Shown here: positions 1 to 6,560 of the stretch, piece after piece
Layout of the letters: every line of letters starts with the position of its first letter
Numbering within the stretch: the stretch's first letter is position 1
Assembly: GCA_013696045.1 (NCBI GenBank)
Contig: JACCZH010000121.1
Location: 1-15,775, forward strand
Source of the DNA: Chloroflexia bacterium
Lineage (GTDB): Bacteria; Chloroflexota; Chloroflexia; Thermomicrobiales; CFX8
DNA length: 15,775 nucleotides
Direction: 5' to 3'
Notes under the pieces: model-generated
What the model saw: only the letters and a program-made list of their open reading frames with translations
Database searches by the model: none
Told to the model about the DNA's origin: nothing
Translations under genes and position numbers: made by a program

Positions 1-265
1 CCACCAGACCACCATTGGTCAGCCGTTGCGGCTAACCAACACTCAGGATTCATACAATGTTATGATCCGGGTGAAGGGCGGCGGCACCACTGGCCAGGCT
101 GGCGCGGTGCGCCATGGGATCGCCCGCGCGCTCTGTGTGGCTGACCCTGAGTTGCGCCCAGCCATTAAGCAGGCTGGCTTTCTGACCCGTGACGCGCGGG
201 AGAAGGAGCGCAAGAAGGTTGGACTCAAACGAGCTCGCAAGGCGCCTCAGTACACCAAGCGCTAG
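1..265 (+). CDS. rpsI: 30S ribosomal protein S9, 3' part
   Basis: This is the C-terminal part of ribosomal protein uS9, a component of the small-subunit head whose C-terminal tail reaches toward the P-site tRNA. The reading frame is open from base 2 and ends at TAG 263-265, so the gene is cut by the window edge and its start is not visible. The family signature is clear: PLRLTNT near the left edge, then GGGTTGQAGAVRHGIARAL, then DPELRPAIKQAGFLTRDAR, and the basic tail ending in APQYTKR. The last residues K and R are the usual uS9 ending. In most bacteria rplM lies directly upstream; that part is outside the window. A hairpin follows 30 bases after the stop. Identification is secure; only the length is unknown. 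Confidence 0.98.
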   Translation, partial: HQTTIGQPLRLTNTQDSYNVMIRVKGGGTTGQAGAVRHGIARALCVADPELRPAIKQAGFLTRDAREKERKKVGLKRARKAPQYTKR

Positions 266-295
266 GCCGCCACGTGGTTTTCATTTGATGCGACC

Positions 296-326
296 ACCGG
301 AGATCTCTATCACAGAGGTCTCCGGT
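296..326. terminator. Convergent hairpin between rpsI and the P-loop gene
   Basis: A 13-base inverted repeat (296-308 and 314-326) with a 5-base loop lies in the 61-base gap between two convergent genes. Read on the plus strand, one pair is a U-G wobble and the rest are Watson-Crick. The last stem base abuts the stop codon of the minus-strand gene (327-329). It is followed on the plus strand by TCATTGTG, which is not a proper U-tract, and on the minus strand by no U-run. I read it as a shared transcription end or mRNA-stabilising hairpin rather than a textbook intrinsic terminator. Confidence 0.55.
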
Positions 327-863
327 TCATTGTGCCGGCCAGCGGCTACGATCCAGAATGTCTGTGGCAATCTCTGATACGGACTTCCCTTCGGTGTCGA
401 CCAGCAGATCTTCCAGGGCACTGGCATCCATCTGCTCAGCCAGTTCCGTTGCGCGTCGGAGGTGCCACTCAAGACTGGGGCCACTCTCCCGAGCCCTCAA
501 GCGGCGGGAAAGGATATGCACCGGAGCCCGGAGCCGGACAAGTAACAGCTGTACACCATTGACGGCGGAGCGATAGCGGTCGAGATCAGCTCGAGATTCA
601 ATGACATCCGAGACGACAAGGAATGTAGATCACGCTGCATCGAAGTTCGGCCAGATAGCAGCCAGGTTCCTGGTCGCTAGCTCAGTTGCGAACGGGTCGT
701 CGTGAGGTCGTGGATAGAAGCGGTTCAGGCCGTCGATGTCGATCATGGCATGCACCGTTCCAGCGGAGTCGAGCAGTTCCGAGATTGCCGCGCCAACCGA
801 CGTTTTCCCGGCTCCGACTGGACCGGTAACGATCATCACCGGCACGCTGGTGTTCAGGCGCAT
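327..863 (-). pseudogene. Small P-loop NTPase / kinase-like protein with one in-frame TGA
   Basis: A 178-codon frame that is intact except for one TGA at codon 78 (bases 630-632). The N-terminal half starts MRLNTSVPVMIVTG and carries a Walker A motif GPVGAGKT at residues 14-21, followed by a hydrophobic strand, MIDIDGL, and ATRNLAAIWPNFDAA just before the stop. The same frame continues after TGA with STFLVVSDVIESRADLDRY, then a strand (VQLLLVRL), an arginine-rich lid-like segment (HILSRRLRARE) and a helical C-terminus ending RSRWPAQ. The order resembles adenylylsulfate-kinase or AAA-like small NTPases; the substrate is unknown. Neither side shows decay, so the break is recent or a sequencing error; a GGA glycine codon is the simplest ancestor. 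It is the last gene of a five-gene minus-strand string, 31 bases after the peptidase. An N-terminal 77-residue fragment could still be made, but would lack the lid. Confidence 0.7.
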
Positions 864-894
864 GCTCCGTCCATCGTTGCGACTCTGTGCCTGT

Positions 895-1779
895 TCATTT
901 GGATGATTGGAAGATCGAGACGATTGCCTCTTCGACGGCAACCTCGACGGCCGAGGTAATGGCCAGCGCTTCGCGGACGGTTGGGCTTCCAGCACTTGAG
1001 GATGCTGCGAAGAACGTGTCGCCGTCGAGTAGCGTATGCGCCGGGATTGTGCAGCGCGCCAGTGCCGCCTGGGCACTGATGCAACAGCGCGTCAGCGTTC
1101 TTCGATCCAACTCGCCCGTTACCAGCACCGCGCCGATGGTGGTGTTCTCGTGTTCATGACCTTCCGAGGCGCCAGCGATGGCTACGTCTCGTCCGGTCTT
1201 TTCCGAGGCTTGCGCCAGCCATTCTCCGGTGGTCGGGTGACGGACATCACCGACGGCATTCAATATCAGCGCGGCGGTCACCACGAATGATCCGACGCTA
1301 ATGGACGCGATACCAAAGCCTCCGGGTGTCGTCTGGCCATCAAGTTTGGCGACGGTTGCTCCCGTTCCTGCTCCAATCGGACCGGGCTCCCAGAATTCGC
1401 TTGTAGCCGCGAAGGCTGCGTCGTAACCGTCTTGTACGGTTGGGTGGTAGTTCGAGCCGGTTGCGAGATCAAAAATGATCGCGGAAGAGACGAGTGGCAC
1501 GGGGCCGGAGCGAGTCACGACTCCGCGTCCTGTGTCGGACAAATAGCGCATCACTCCATCGGCGGCTCGCAAGCCAAAAGCGCTGCCTCCAGAGAGCAGA
1601 ATGGCGTCCAGCATGCCTATGCTGCCTGGACCGAGGAGCGTCGTCTCGCGAGTTCCAGGGGCGCCGCCCCGGACATCCACAGCGGCCGGAACCAGCTTAT
1701 CGAAGACAATGACGGTGCAGCCGCTTCGTTCACCCTCGTACGTCTTGTGGCCGATGCGAAACCACGATTCGCTATGCAT
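895..1779 (-). CDS. P1-family (DmpA/NylC-like) peptidase, Ntn-type amidohydrolase
   Basis: A 294-residue protein of the P1 family, which covers L-aminopeptidase/D-esterase DmpA, beta-aminopeptidases and the nylon-oligomer hydrolase NylC. These enzymes cleave themselves into two chains to expose an N-terminal Ser or Thr nucleophile. Visible family landmarks are SGCTVIVFD (19-27), VDVRGGAPGTRET (34-46), LSGGSAFGLRAADGV (62-76), GPIGAGTGATVAK (133-145) and ENTTIGAVLVTGELD (211-225). By analogy with NylC, which cleaves at an Asn-Thr bond, N212-T213 is the likely autoprocessing site and T213 the nucleophile; this is inference. No signal peptide is seen, so it is probably cytosolic. I chose the ATG at 1777-1779, which overlaps the stop of the upstream gene by 8 bases; no good ribosome binding site is visible, consistent with translational coupling. 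Longer upstream extension in frame is antisense noise over the neighbouring gene. The natural substrate cannot be told from sequence. Confidence 0.88.
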   Translation of the reverse strand: MHSESWFRIGHKTYEGERSGCTVIVFDKLVPAAVDVRGGAPGTRETTLLGPGSIGMLDAILLSGGSAFGLRAADGVMRYLSDTGRGVVTRSGPVPLVSSAIIFDLATGSNYHPTVQDGYDAAFAATSEFWEPGPIGAGTGATVAKLDGQTTPGGFGIASISVGSFVVTAALILNAVGDVRHPTTGEWLAQASEKTGRDVAIAGASEGHEHENTTIGAVLVTGELDRRTLTRCCISAQAALARCTIPAHTLLDGDTFFAASSSAGSPTVREALAITSAVEVAVEEAIVSIFQSSK

Positions 1780-2554
1780 CGACAAATAAACCGGGCTTGG
1801 CGATGACGATCTTCCCGCCGAACGAACGGCCCGCCGCCTCCAGCACCTCAGTGTCGGGCCGTTCAGACCATAGATGCGAGAGCACCAGGGTATCGACGCC
1901 GGCCTCAGTGGCCAGGGCCCCGGCCTCGGATGGTTTGAGGTGCCCGCTCCCGCTTCCTGGACGTTCATGATCTTCGGGCATCGTCGCTTCGCTTATCAGG
2001 ATGTTGCTGCCACGGGCGAGGTCAAGCACCGATTCGATAGTGCCCGTGTCAGCAGTGTAGATAAGGGTTGTGCCGTCTGCAGACTCAATCCGCATCGCGT
2101 AGCAGAGCCCCAGATGCGCCGTGCGGGCAAATGAAATCTCCATGGAACCAACCGCTAAATTGTTGACAGGATCGTATTCGTCCAGAGTGAATACACTGTC
2201 CCAGAACCCATCGGTGTTTTCGCCTTGTCCGCTAAGAGCGCCGGCAAGGTTGTGGAGGACAGTCATACCGCCTGGAGGAAGCCAAACAGGAATGCGTTGG
2301 GCGGACTGGTCTGGGCCATAAACGAGTCCGTAACGGTAGGGAATCAAATCGAGGATGTGATCTGAATGGCAATGGCTGATCACAATGGCATCAAGCGCAT
2401 GAAAATCAACATGCTTCCGAAGCTCCAGCAGGGTATTCGGCCCAGCATCGACCAGGATCGTTGTTTGGTCCGAGCGGACCAGAAAGGATGAGCAGCCCTG
2501 ACCAGGGTTCGGCCACGCGGCTGCGCCGCCGAGACAGGTGAGTTCGATGCTCAT
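1772..2554 (-). CDS. Metallo-beta-lactamase-fold hydrolase, RNase Z-like
   Basis: A 260-residue hydrolase of the metallo-beta-lactamase superfamily, closest in style to the RNase Z/ElaC-like group of short single-domain proteins. The metal motif HCHSDH is at residues 61-66 (H61, H63, D65, H66), with further candidate ligands H147 (RTAHLGL), D169 (YTADTG) and H227 (LSHLW), which is a complete two-metal set. The N-terminal strand pattern (MSIELTCLGG, then TTILVDAG at 31-38) is typical of the fold. I see no extended exosite arm of canonical RNase Z, so tRNA 3' processing is not assured; a phosphodiesterase or other esterase role is equally possible. The start codon overlaps the stop of the phosphatase gene as ATGA, with a GGGGA sequence upstream, so the two are coupled. 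The protein has no signal peptide and should be cytosolic. Confidence 0.88.
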   Translation of the reverse strand: MSIELTCLGGAAAWPNPGQGCSSFLVRSDQTTILVDAGPNTLLELRKHVDFHALDAIVISHCHSDHILDLIPYRYGLVYGPDQSAQRIPVWLPPGGMTVLHNLAGALSGQGENTDGFWDSVFTLDEYDPVNNLAVGSMEISFARTAHLGLCYAMRIESADGTTLIYTADTGTIESVLDLARGSNILISEATMPEDHERPGSGSGHLKPSEAGALATEAGVDTLVLSHLWSERPDTEVLEAAGRSFGGKIVIAKPGLFVDA

Positions 2555-3219
2555 TCTGCGTCCCCAGCCGCGGCCGTCTCCAGATCGAACCCTTCGAGGT
2601 GGACGGTGTCACCGATGAGGTGGGCAATTGGGCCGGACGCGGCGATCTCAAAATGGGTCACGCTACAGTTGCCAATTGCGTGACTCTCCCAGTCGCCCGG
2701 ATTGTTTCCAAGAAGCATCGATGTCGCGCGGCCGATGACCCCGCCGTGGGCAACGACGATCAGGCGCTTGCCTCGATGAGCATTGATGATCTCGTCTAGC
2801 GCCGCTTCGATACGCAGGCCGAACTCCCTTCGCGATTCGCCTCCGGGCCAGCCCAGGTCCATTTCATCTTGATTTAACATTCTCTGATGAAGCTCCGGAT
2901 GGGACTCTGCGAGTTGGGCGAACGTCAAACCTTCCACCAGGCCGAAGTTGATTTCGGCGAGGCCGGGATGCAGGTGCAGCGGCAGCCCAATCAACCGTGA
3001 AATGGCCTGTGCAGTTTGGAGCGCGCGCTGCAATGGGCTTGAGTACATCACGTTGAGATCGGTCATCTCCTGAATTCGCAGCGCTACCTGCTCAGCTTGC
3101 CGGAGCCCATAGGGGTTCAGTGGCACATCCGTCGCGCCGTGCAGCAAGCCGGCCACGTTGGATTCGGTCTGGCCATGCCGGATCATATAAAGATGCGTGT
3201 GTTGCTCAATTGATGACAT
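2551..3219 (-). CDS. Histidine phosphatase family protein (phosphoglycerate mutase-like)
   Basis: A 222-residue member of the histidine phosphatase superfamily, branch 1. The phosphohistidine motif is RHGQTESN at residues 14-21 with H15 as nucleophile; the conserved SSPLQRALQTA (60-70) supplies the Ser and Arg, E89 in AEINFG is the likely proton donor, and VAHGGV (156-161) carries the second catalytic His (H158). All expected residues are present, so it should be active. It is shorter than cofactor-dependent phosphoglycerate mutase (about 250 residues) and fits the GpmB/CobC/PhoE-like phosphatases, whose substrates are varied small phosphoesters. A GAGG sequence stands about 6 bases before the ATG. 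The start lies 14 bases inside the end of the endonuclease III gene and the stop overlaps the next start by 4 bases, so it is translated as part of the same minus-strand message. Confidence 0.9.
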   Translation of the reverse strand: MSSIEQHTHLYMIRHGQTESNVAGLLHGATDVPLNPYGLRQAEQVALRIQEMTDLNVMYSSPLQRALQTAQAISRLIGLPLHLHPGLAEINFGLVEGLTFAQLAESHPELHQRMLNQDEMDLGWPGGESRREFGLRIEAALDEIINAHRGKRLIVVAHGGVIGRATSMLLGNNPGDWESHAIGNCSVTHFEIAASGPIAHLIGDTVHLEGFDLETAAAGDAE

Positions 3220-3973
3220 CGTATTCCTCGCCTAGGTATATCGTGGCTGATGGGCATTGCTCATGCAAGACACACTCAGCGCATCGTGGAAATCGAGCTT
3301 TGCAGGTGCGACGGCCATGTTGAATCAAGAGCATATGGGCTCTGTATACCTCGTCAGCGTTCATGTCGGCATCAAGCGCGCCATGCGCCCGCTCGGCAGA
3401 TGTTTTGGCCGGCAGCAGCCCAAGCCGTAACCCAACTCTATGCACGTGTGTGTCCACCGGCATCACCGGCCGGTTCAGGCTAAATAGTAATACACACGCG
3501 GCGGTTTTTGGGCCAACGCCGTGAAGCGCGGTCAACCAGCTCAATGCTTCCTCAACGGGCAGATCGTAAAGGAAGCCAAGAGCGAAGTCGCCCCGTTGCT
3601 CGCGAATGTCAGCGAGGACGTTCTGGATGCGCGGCGCCTTCTGATTGGCTAACCCTCCGGACCGGATCGCGTTTGCCACCTCGCCAATGGGCGCCTCGAT
3701 GACCGCGTTCCAATCTGGAAACGTCTGCGTCAACGAGGCATAGGCACGCATGGTGTTCGTATCGGAGGTGTGTTGGGAGAGGATCGTGCTAACCAGCTCG
3801 TCTATCGGCTCCGGACGGAACGAATCACGCGACGGCGGTCCGTATTCCGCTTCCAGGAGATCGATGATGGTCTGGATACTGGACACTCGAACCCAATCGA
3901 CACGATGAACAACGGCGACAATACGCCATTCTAGCAGCGCGGCTTGACGCTCGCGAACGATCACTCGTATCAT
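3206..3973 (-). CDS. nth: Endonuclease III-like DNA glycosylase/AP lyase
   Basis: A base-excision-repair enzyme of the endonuclease III (HhH-GPD) family, which removes oxidised pyrimidines and nicks the abasic site. The helix-hairpin-helix LHGVGPKTA is at residues 150-158 with the catalytic Lys K156, and the catalytic Asp is D174 in PVDTHVHRV. A C-terminal [4Fe-4S] ligand set C224-x6-C231-x2-C234-x5-C240 has exactly the family spacing. Length is 255 residues from the ATG at 3971-3973, against about 211 for E. coli Nth. The first 29 residues (MIRVIVRERQ onward) have no family counterpart that I recognise. A GGAG sits 8 bases before this ATG, which supports it, but a GTG at 3884-3886 would give a 226-residue protein of more usual size. 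The ATG overlaps the -10 of the divergent pyr promoter. It heads a minus-strand gene string with overlapping downstream genes. Confidence 0.93.
   Translation of the reverse strand: MIRVIVRERQAALLEWRIVAVVHRVDWVRVSSIQTIIDLLEAEYGPPSRDSFRPEPIDELVSTILSQHTSDTNTMRAYASLTQTFPDWNAVIEAPIGEVANAIRSGGLANQKAPRIQNVLADIREQRGDFALGFLYDLPVEEALSWLTALHGVGPKTAACVLLFSLNRPVMPVDTHVHRVGLRLGLLPAKTSAERAHGALDADMNADEVYRAHMLLIQHGRRTCKARFPRCAECVLHEQCPSATIYLGEEYDVIN
3944..3973 (+). promoter_or_regulatory. Predicted promoter of the pyrCAB-E operon
   Basis: TTGACG (3944-3949) and TATCAT (3968-3973) each match five of six bases of the sigma-70-type consensus and are separated by 18 bases. Transcription would start near base 3980, giving a leader of about 135 bases before pyrC. 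The promoter lies inside the first codons of the divergent endonuclease III ORF, and the -10 covers its ATG. Location and quality make it the best candidate for driving the pyrimidine operon; it has not been tested. Confidence 0.55.
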
Positions 3974-4024
3974 TGAAGAGGCTCCAAGTGGGGTTCCCAG
4001 GGTTACAGCGGAAAGCGGGTACGA

Positions 4025-4047
4025 TTTGCCGTGTTTTCAACGGCGAA
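4025..4047 (+). promoter_or_regulatory. Leader hairpin upstream of the pyr attenuator
   Basis: In the predicted pyr leader RNA, TTTGCCGT (4025-4032) can pair with ACGGCGAA (4040-4047), an 8-base stem with one U-G wobble and a 7-base loop. It stands 21 bases before the terminator stem. It could be a pause or protein-binding hairpin of an attenuation system. I could not match it to the PyrR-binding consensus, so its role is open. Confidence 0.35.
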
Positions 4048-4068
4048 GAATTGAGCCAGACCTGCAAA

Positions 4069-4098
4069 GCCTCCGGCTTTATCGGAGGCGTTTTTTTT
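4069..4098 (+). terminator. Intrinsic terminator in the pyr leader (probable attenuator)
   Basis: A perfect 7-base stem GCCTCCG (4069-4075) / CGGAGGC (4083-4089) with a 7-base loop is followed by one G and eight consecutive T (4091-4098), a textbook intrinsic terminator reading on the plus strand. No plus-strand gene lies upstream that it could end, since the upstream gene is divergent. It stands 16 bases before the pyrC start codon, between the predicted promoter and the gene. It is therefore best read as an attenuator. A competing hairpin AAAGCC (4066-4071) / GGCTTT (4075-4080) uses the same 5' arm and would exclude the terminator stem. Confidence 0.75.
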
Positions 4099-4114
4099 GC
4101 CTGGGGGACAGAGC

Positions 4115-5443
4115 ATGAGCACAATTGTATTGCGTGGCGGCAGAGTGATTGATCCAGATTACGGTATCGATCAAATGTTGGATGTCCTGGTGGTTGACGG
4201 GCGCATACTTTCGGTGGGCGAGTCTGTAGCTAAGGGAACCGGCGTTGACCGGGACTACGACGTGACCGGACTGATAGTGACACCAGGCTGGATCGACGCG
4301 CACGTTCATCTTCGCGACCCTGGCTTCACATACAAAGAGGATCTGCAATCTGGCGCGAAGGCAGCACTTGCAGGTGGATTTACCCGTATGTGCTGCATGC
4401 CGAACACTGATCCGCCACTGGACTCAGCCGCGGCGATTAGTGACATCGTAGATCGTGGTGAGCAGACCGGCGTTCACATCCACCCTATCGGTACAATCTC
4501 GATGTCCCGTGCTGGACTCGAAATTTCTCCAATCGAGGCCATGGCAGCTGCCGGCGCTATCGGCTTCTCGGACGACGGAGACAGCACGAAATCTGAAGAC
4601 GTGATGCGGGAAGCCTTGCGGCTATCGTCCCGGCTCAATCTGCCGATCATGGTGCATTGCGAAGATCCCGAGCTGGCCCGCGGGGGGTCGATGCACCGAG
4701 GCGTGGTGTCCGAAGAGCTCGGTGATCCCGGAATTCCTGCTGAGGCGGAGGACAGCTATACAGCCAGAGACATTCGCCTGGCCGAAGAAACGGGCGGCTG
4801 GTTGCATGTCCTGCATGTTTCAACGGTGCGGGGAGCCCAGTTGGTTAAGGACGCCAAGCAGCGCGGAGCGCGTGTGACAGCTGAGGTCATGCCGCACCAC
4901 CTGACACTCACTGACGAGTGGGTGGCCGGCCGGAGAAGGTTTGCGGGTCAGCAGCAGATCAGCGATCTCGGCCGGATCGACCCGAATGCCAAAGTGAACC
5001 CACCCCTGAGGTCAGAGCAGGATGCACTGGGTCTGATGGACTACGTACTCGACGGCACCTTCGATTTCATCGCAACCGACCACGCACCGCAAGCCGAGCG
5101 AGACAAACCAGCAATCCTGACCGAGGCGGCTTCCGGTATGACCGGTTTGGAGTTGGCAATCCCCACCATGGCGCTCCTTATCAAAATGGGAAGGATCGAC
5201 TGGCCACTGGTAGTCAGGCTCTTTACCAGCGCTCCGGCTCGATCCCTCAATCTGAACGGTGGCGCCCTTGAGGCTGGGCACGCAGCGGACATTACCGTCA
5301 TTGATCCAGCCAAATCGTGGACAGTTACTGCTGCGAGCCTGCACTCCCGCAGCAAGAACACGCCTCTGCTTGGCATGACGTTAGAGGGTCGCGCGGTCTT
5401 GACGCTGGTTTCTGGAGAGGTGCGGCATGACGAGCTATCGTGA
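4115..5443 (+). CDS. pyrC: Dihydroorotase (type I)
   Basis: Dihydroorotase closes N-carbamoyl-aspartate to dihydroorotate, the third step of de novo UMP synthesis. The 442-residue protein is of type I, like the Gram-positive and Aquifex enzymes (about 425-430 residues). Metal-site motifs are all present: DAHVHLRDPG (61-70; H63, H65), MCCMPNTDPP (92-101), FSDDGDST (151-158, bridging Asp), H181 in VHCED, H234 in LHVSTVRG, and ATDHAP (320-325, D322). The loop between LTLTDEW and NAKVNPPLRSE (about residues 270-290) looks longer than in the compact enzymes. I start at ATG 4115 because GGGGGA stands 7 bases upstream and MSTIVLRGGRVIDP matches the family N-terminus; an upstream TTG at 4097 falls in the terminator T-run and is unlikely. 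It is first in the operon and overlaps carA by 17 bases. Expression is probably controlled by the leader terminator. Confidence 0.96.
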   Translation: MSTIVLRGGRVIDPDYGIDQMLDVLVVDGRILSVGESVAKGTGVDRDYDVTGLIVTPGWIDAHVHLRDPGFTYKEDLQSGAKAALAGGFTRMCCMPNTDPPLDSAAAISDIVDRGEQTGVHIHPIGTISMSRAGLEISPIEAMAAAGAIGFSDDGDSTKSEDVMREALRLSSRLNLPIMVHCEDPELARGGSMHRGVVSEELGDPGIPAEAEDSYTARDIRLAEETGGWLHVLHVSTVRGAQLVKDAKQRGARVTAEVMPHHLTLTDEWVAGRRRFAGQQQISDLGRIDPNAKVNPPLRSEQDALGLMDYVLDGTFDFIATDHAPQAERDKPAILTEAASGMTGLELAIPTMALLIKMGRIDWPLVVRLFTSAPARSLNLNGGALEAGHAADITVIDPAKSWTVTAASLHSRSKNTPLLGMTLEGRAVLTLVSGEVRHDELS

Positions 5444-6560
5444 CGGTGCAGGTGCGGTCATTCTCGAAGATGGCCGCATCTTTCGCGGTGATTCCTTCGG
5501 GGCGACCGTTGATTCAGAGGGGGAGATCGTCTTCACAACGACGATGACCGGATATCAGGAAGTGGCAACCGATCCGTCGTTTCGCGGTCAGATTGTGACG
5601 ATGACCTATCCCCTCATTGGAAACTACGGCGTTAACCCCGACTACGACCAGTCGCGTCAACCCTGGATCAGCGGCATGGTCGTGCGGGAATATATGGACG
5701 ATCCGAGTAACTGGCGTTCAGAGGGTACATTCGGGAACTACCTCAAAAAGCACAACGTTCCTGGGATATCCGGCGTCGATACCCGCGCGCTCACCAGACA
5801 TATTCGTGAACAAGGCGCAATGCGCGGCATTATATGCGCGGACATCGGATCGCGGACCGACGACCAATTGCGAGACGCGGCGCGCGGCGCCTGGAGCCCG
5901 GGCGATTCTAACGTCGTGGCTGATGTCTCGGCTCCAGAGTCGATCCTCTCAAGAGAACATGGGCCTCTGAATGTCGTGCTCATCGATTGTGGCGTGAAAG
6001 AATTTATCGTCCAGTCTCTCGAGCAGCGCGGTGTCAATGTGACAGTAGTGCCCTTCAACACACCGCATTCCGAGATTGAAGCACTCAATCCAGATGGAAT
6101 TTTGACGTCTCCGGGACCGGGCGACCCGGAGAACGCAGAGTTTGTGGTTGGGACGATTCAGGATATTGTGCGCAGCGAGAGGCCGTATTTCGGCGTGTGT
6201 CTCGGGCACCAGCTGCTGGCTCTGGCGATTGGCGCTTCAACAAGCAAGCTGAAATTCGGACACCGCGGCGGCAACCATCCGGTGCTCGACCTGGACACAG
6301 GAAAAATCTACATAACGGCTCAGAATCATGGCTATCAGGTGGACGCCGGCACGGTACCGGAAAACACCGGCTGGCGCGTATCTAAAGTTAGTCTGAATGA
6401 CGGCTCAGCCGAGGGGTTGTCGCACGACACGCTGCCGATCTTTAGCGTTCAATACCATCCGGAGGGGTCGCCGGGCCCGCAGGATAACCAGTATCTTTTT
6501 GACCATTTTGTGAAACTCATCCGGGAACGCAAGAGCCGGGCTGAAGGAGCGACCGCGTGA
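5427..6560 (+). CDS. carA: Carbamoyl-phosphate synthase small (glutaminase) subunit
   Basis: CarA hydrolyses glutamine and passes ammonia to CarB for carbamoyl phosphate synthesis, used for both pyrimidines and arginine. At 377 residues it matches the family (E. coli 382). The N-terminal domain shows TTTMTGYQEVATDPSF (37-52), YPLIGNYGVN (61-70) and SGVDTRALTRHIREQGAMRG (115-134). The class I glutamine amidotransferase triad is complete: C258 in YFGVCLGHQ, and H344 and E346 in QYHPEGSPGP; the QNHGYQV segment (299-305) is also conserved. The ATG lies inside the 3' end of pyrC and has GGAGAGG about 6 bases upstream; the stop overlaps the carB start. Translation of pyrC, carA and carB is therefore likely coupled. 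Confidence 0.97.
   Translation: MTSYRDGAGAVILEDGRIFRGDSFGATVDSEGEIVFTTTMTGYQEVATDPSFRGQIVTMTYPLIGNYGVNPDYDQSRQPWISGMVVREYMDDPSNWRSEGTFGNYLKKHNVPGISGVDTRALTRHIREQGAMRGIICADIGSRTDDQLRDAARGAWSPGDSNVVADVSAPESILSREHGPLNVVLIDCGVKEFIVQSLEQRGVNVTVVPFNTPHSEIEALNPDGILTSPGPGDPENAEFVVGTIQDIVRSERPYFGVCLGHQLLALAIGASTSKLKFGHRGGNHPVLDLDTGKIYITAQNHGYQVDAGTVPENTGWRVSKVSLNDGSAEGLSHDTLPIFSVQYHPEGSPGPQDNQYLFDHFVKLIRERKSRAEGATA

Noticed and set aside
630..632. Selenocysteine or code-25 glycine at the TGA of the P-loop gene
   Set aside because: No catalytic Cys/Sec site is expected there, no obvious SECIS-like hairpin follows at once, and TGA is used as an ordinary stop in neighbouring genes.
895..1968. A 357-residue form of the P1 peptidase
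   Set aside because: The extra 63 N-terminal residues run over the coding end of the MBL-fold gene and have no peptidase features; the ATG at 1779 gives the normal family start.
3968..3990. PyrR-binding loop (AGAGGCT resembles its core)
   Set aside because: Only the short AGAGGCT core matches; the flanking bases do not form the expected upper stem, and the match lies at or before the predicted transcription start.
4097..4114. TTG start for pyrC six codons upstream of the ATG
   Set aside because: The TTG overlaps the terminator T-run, has no ribosome binding site, and would add residues absent from the family.
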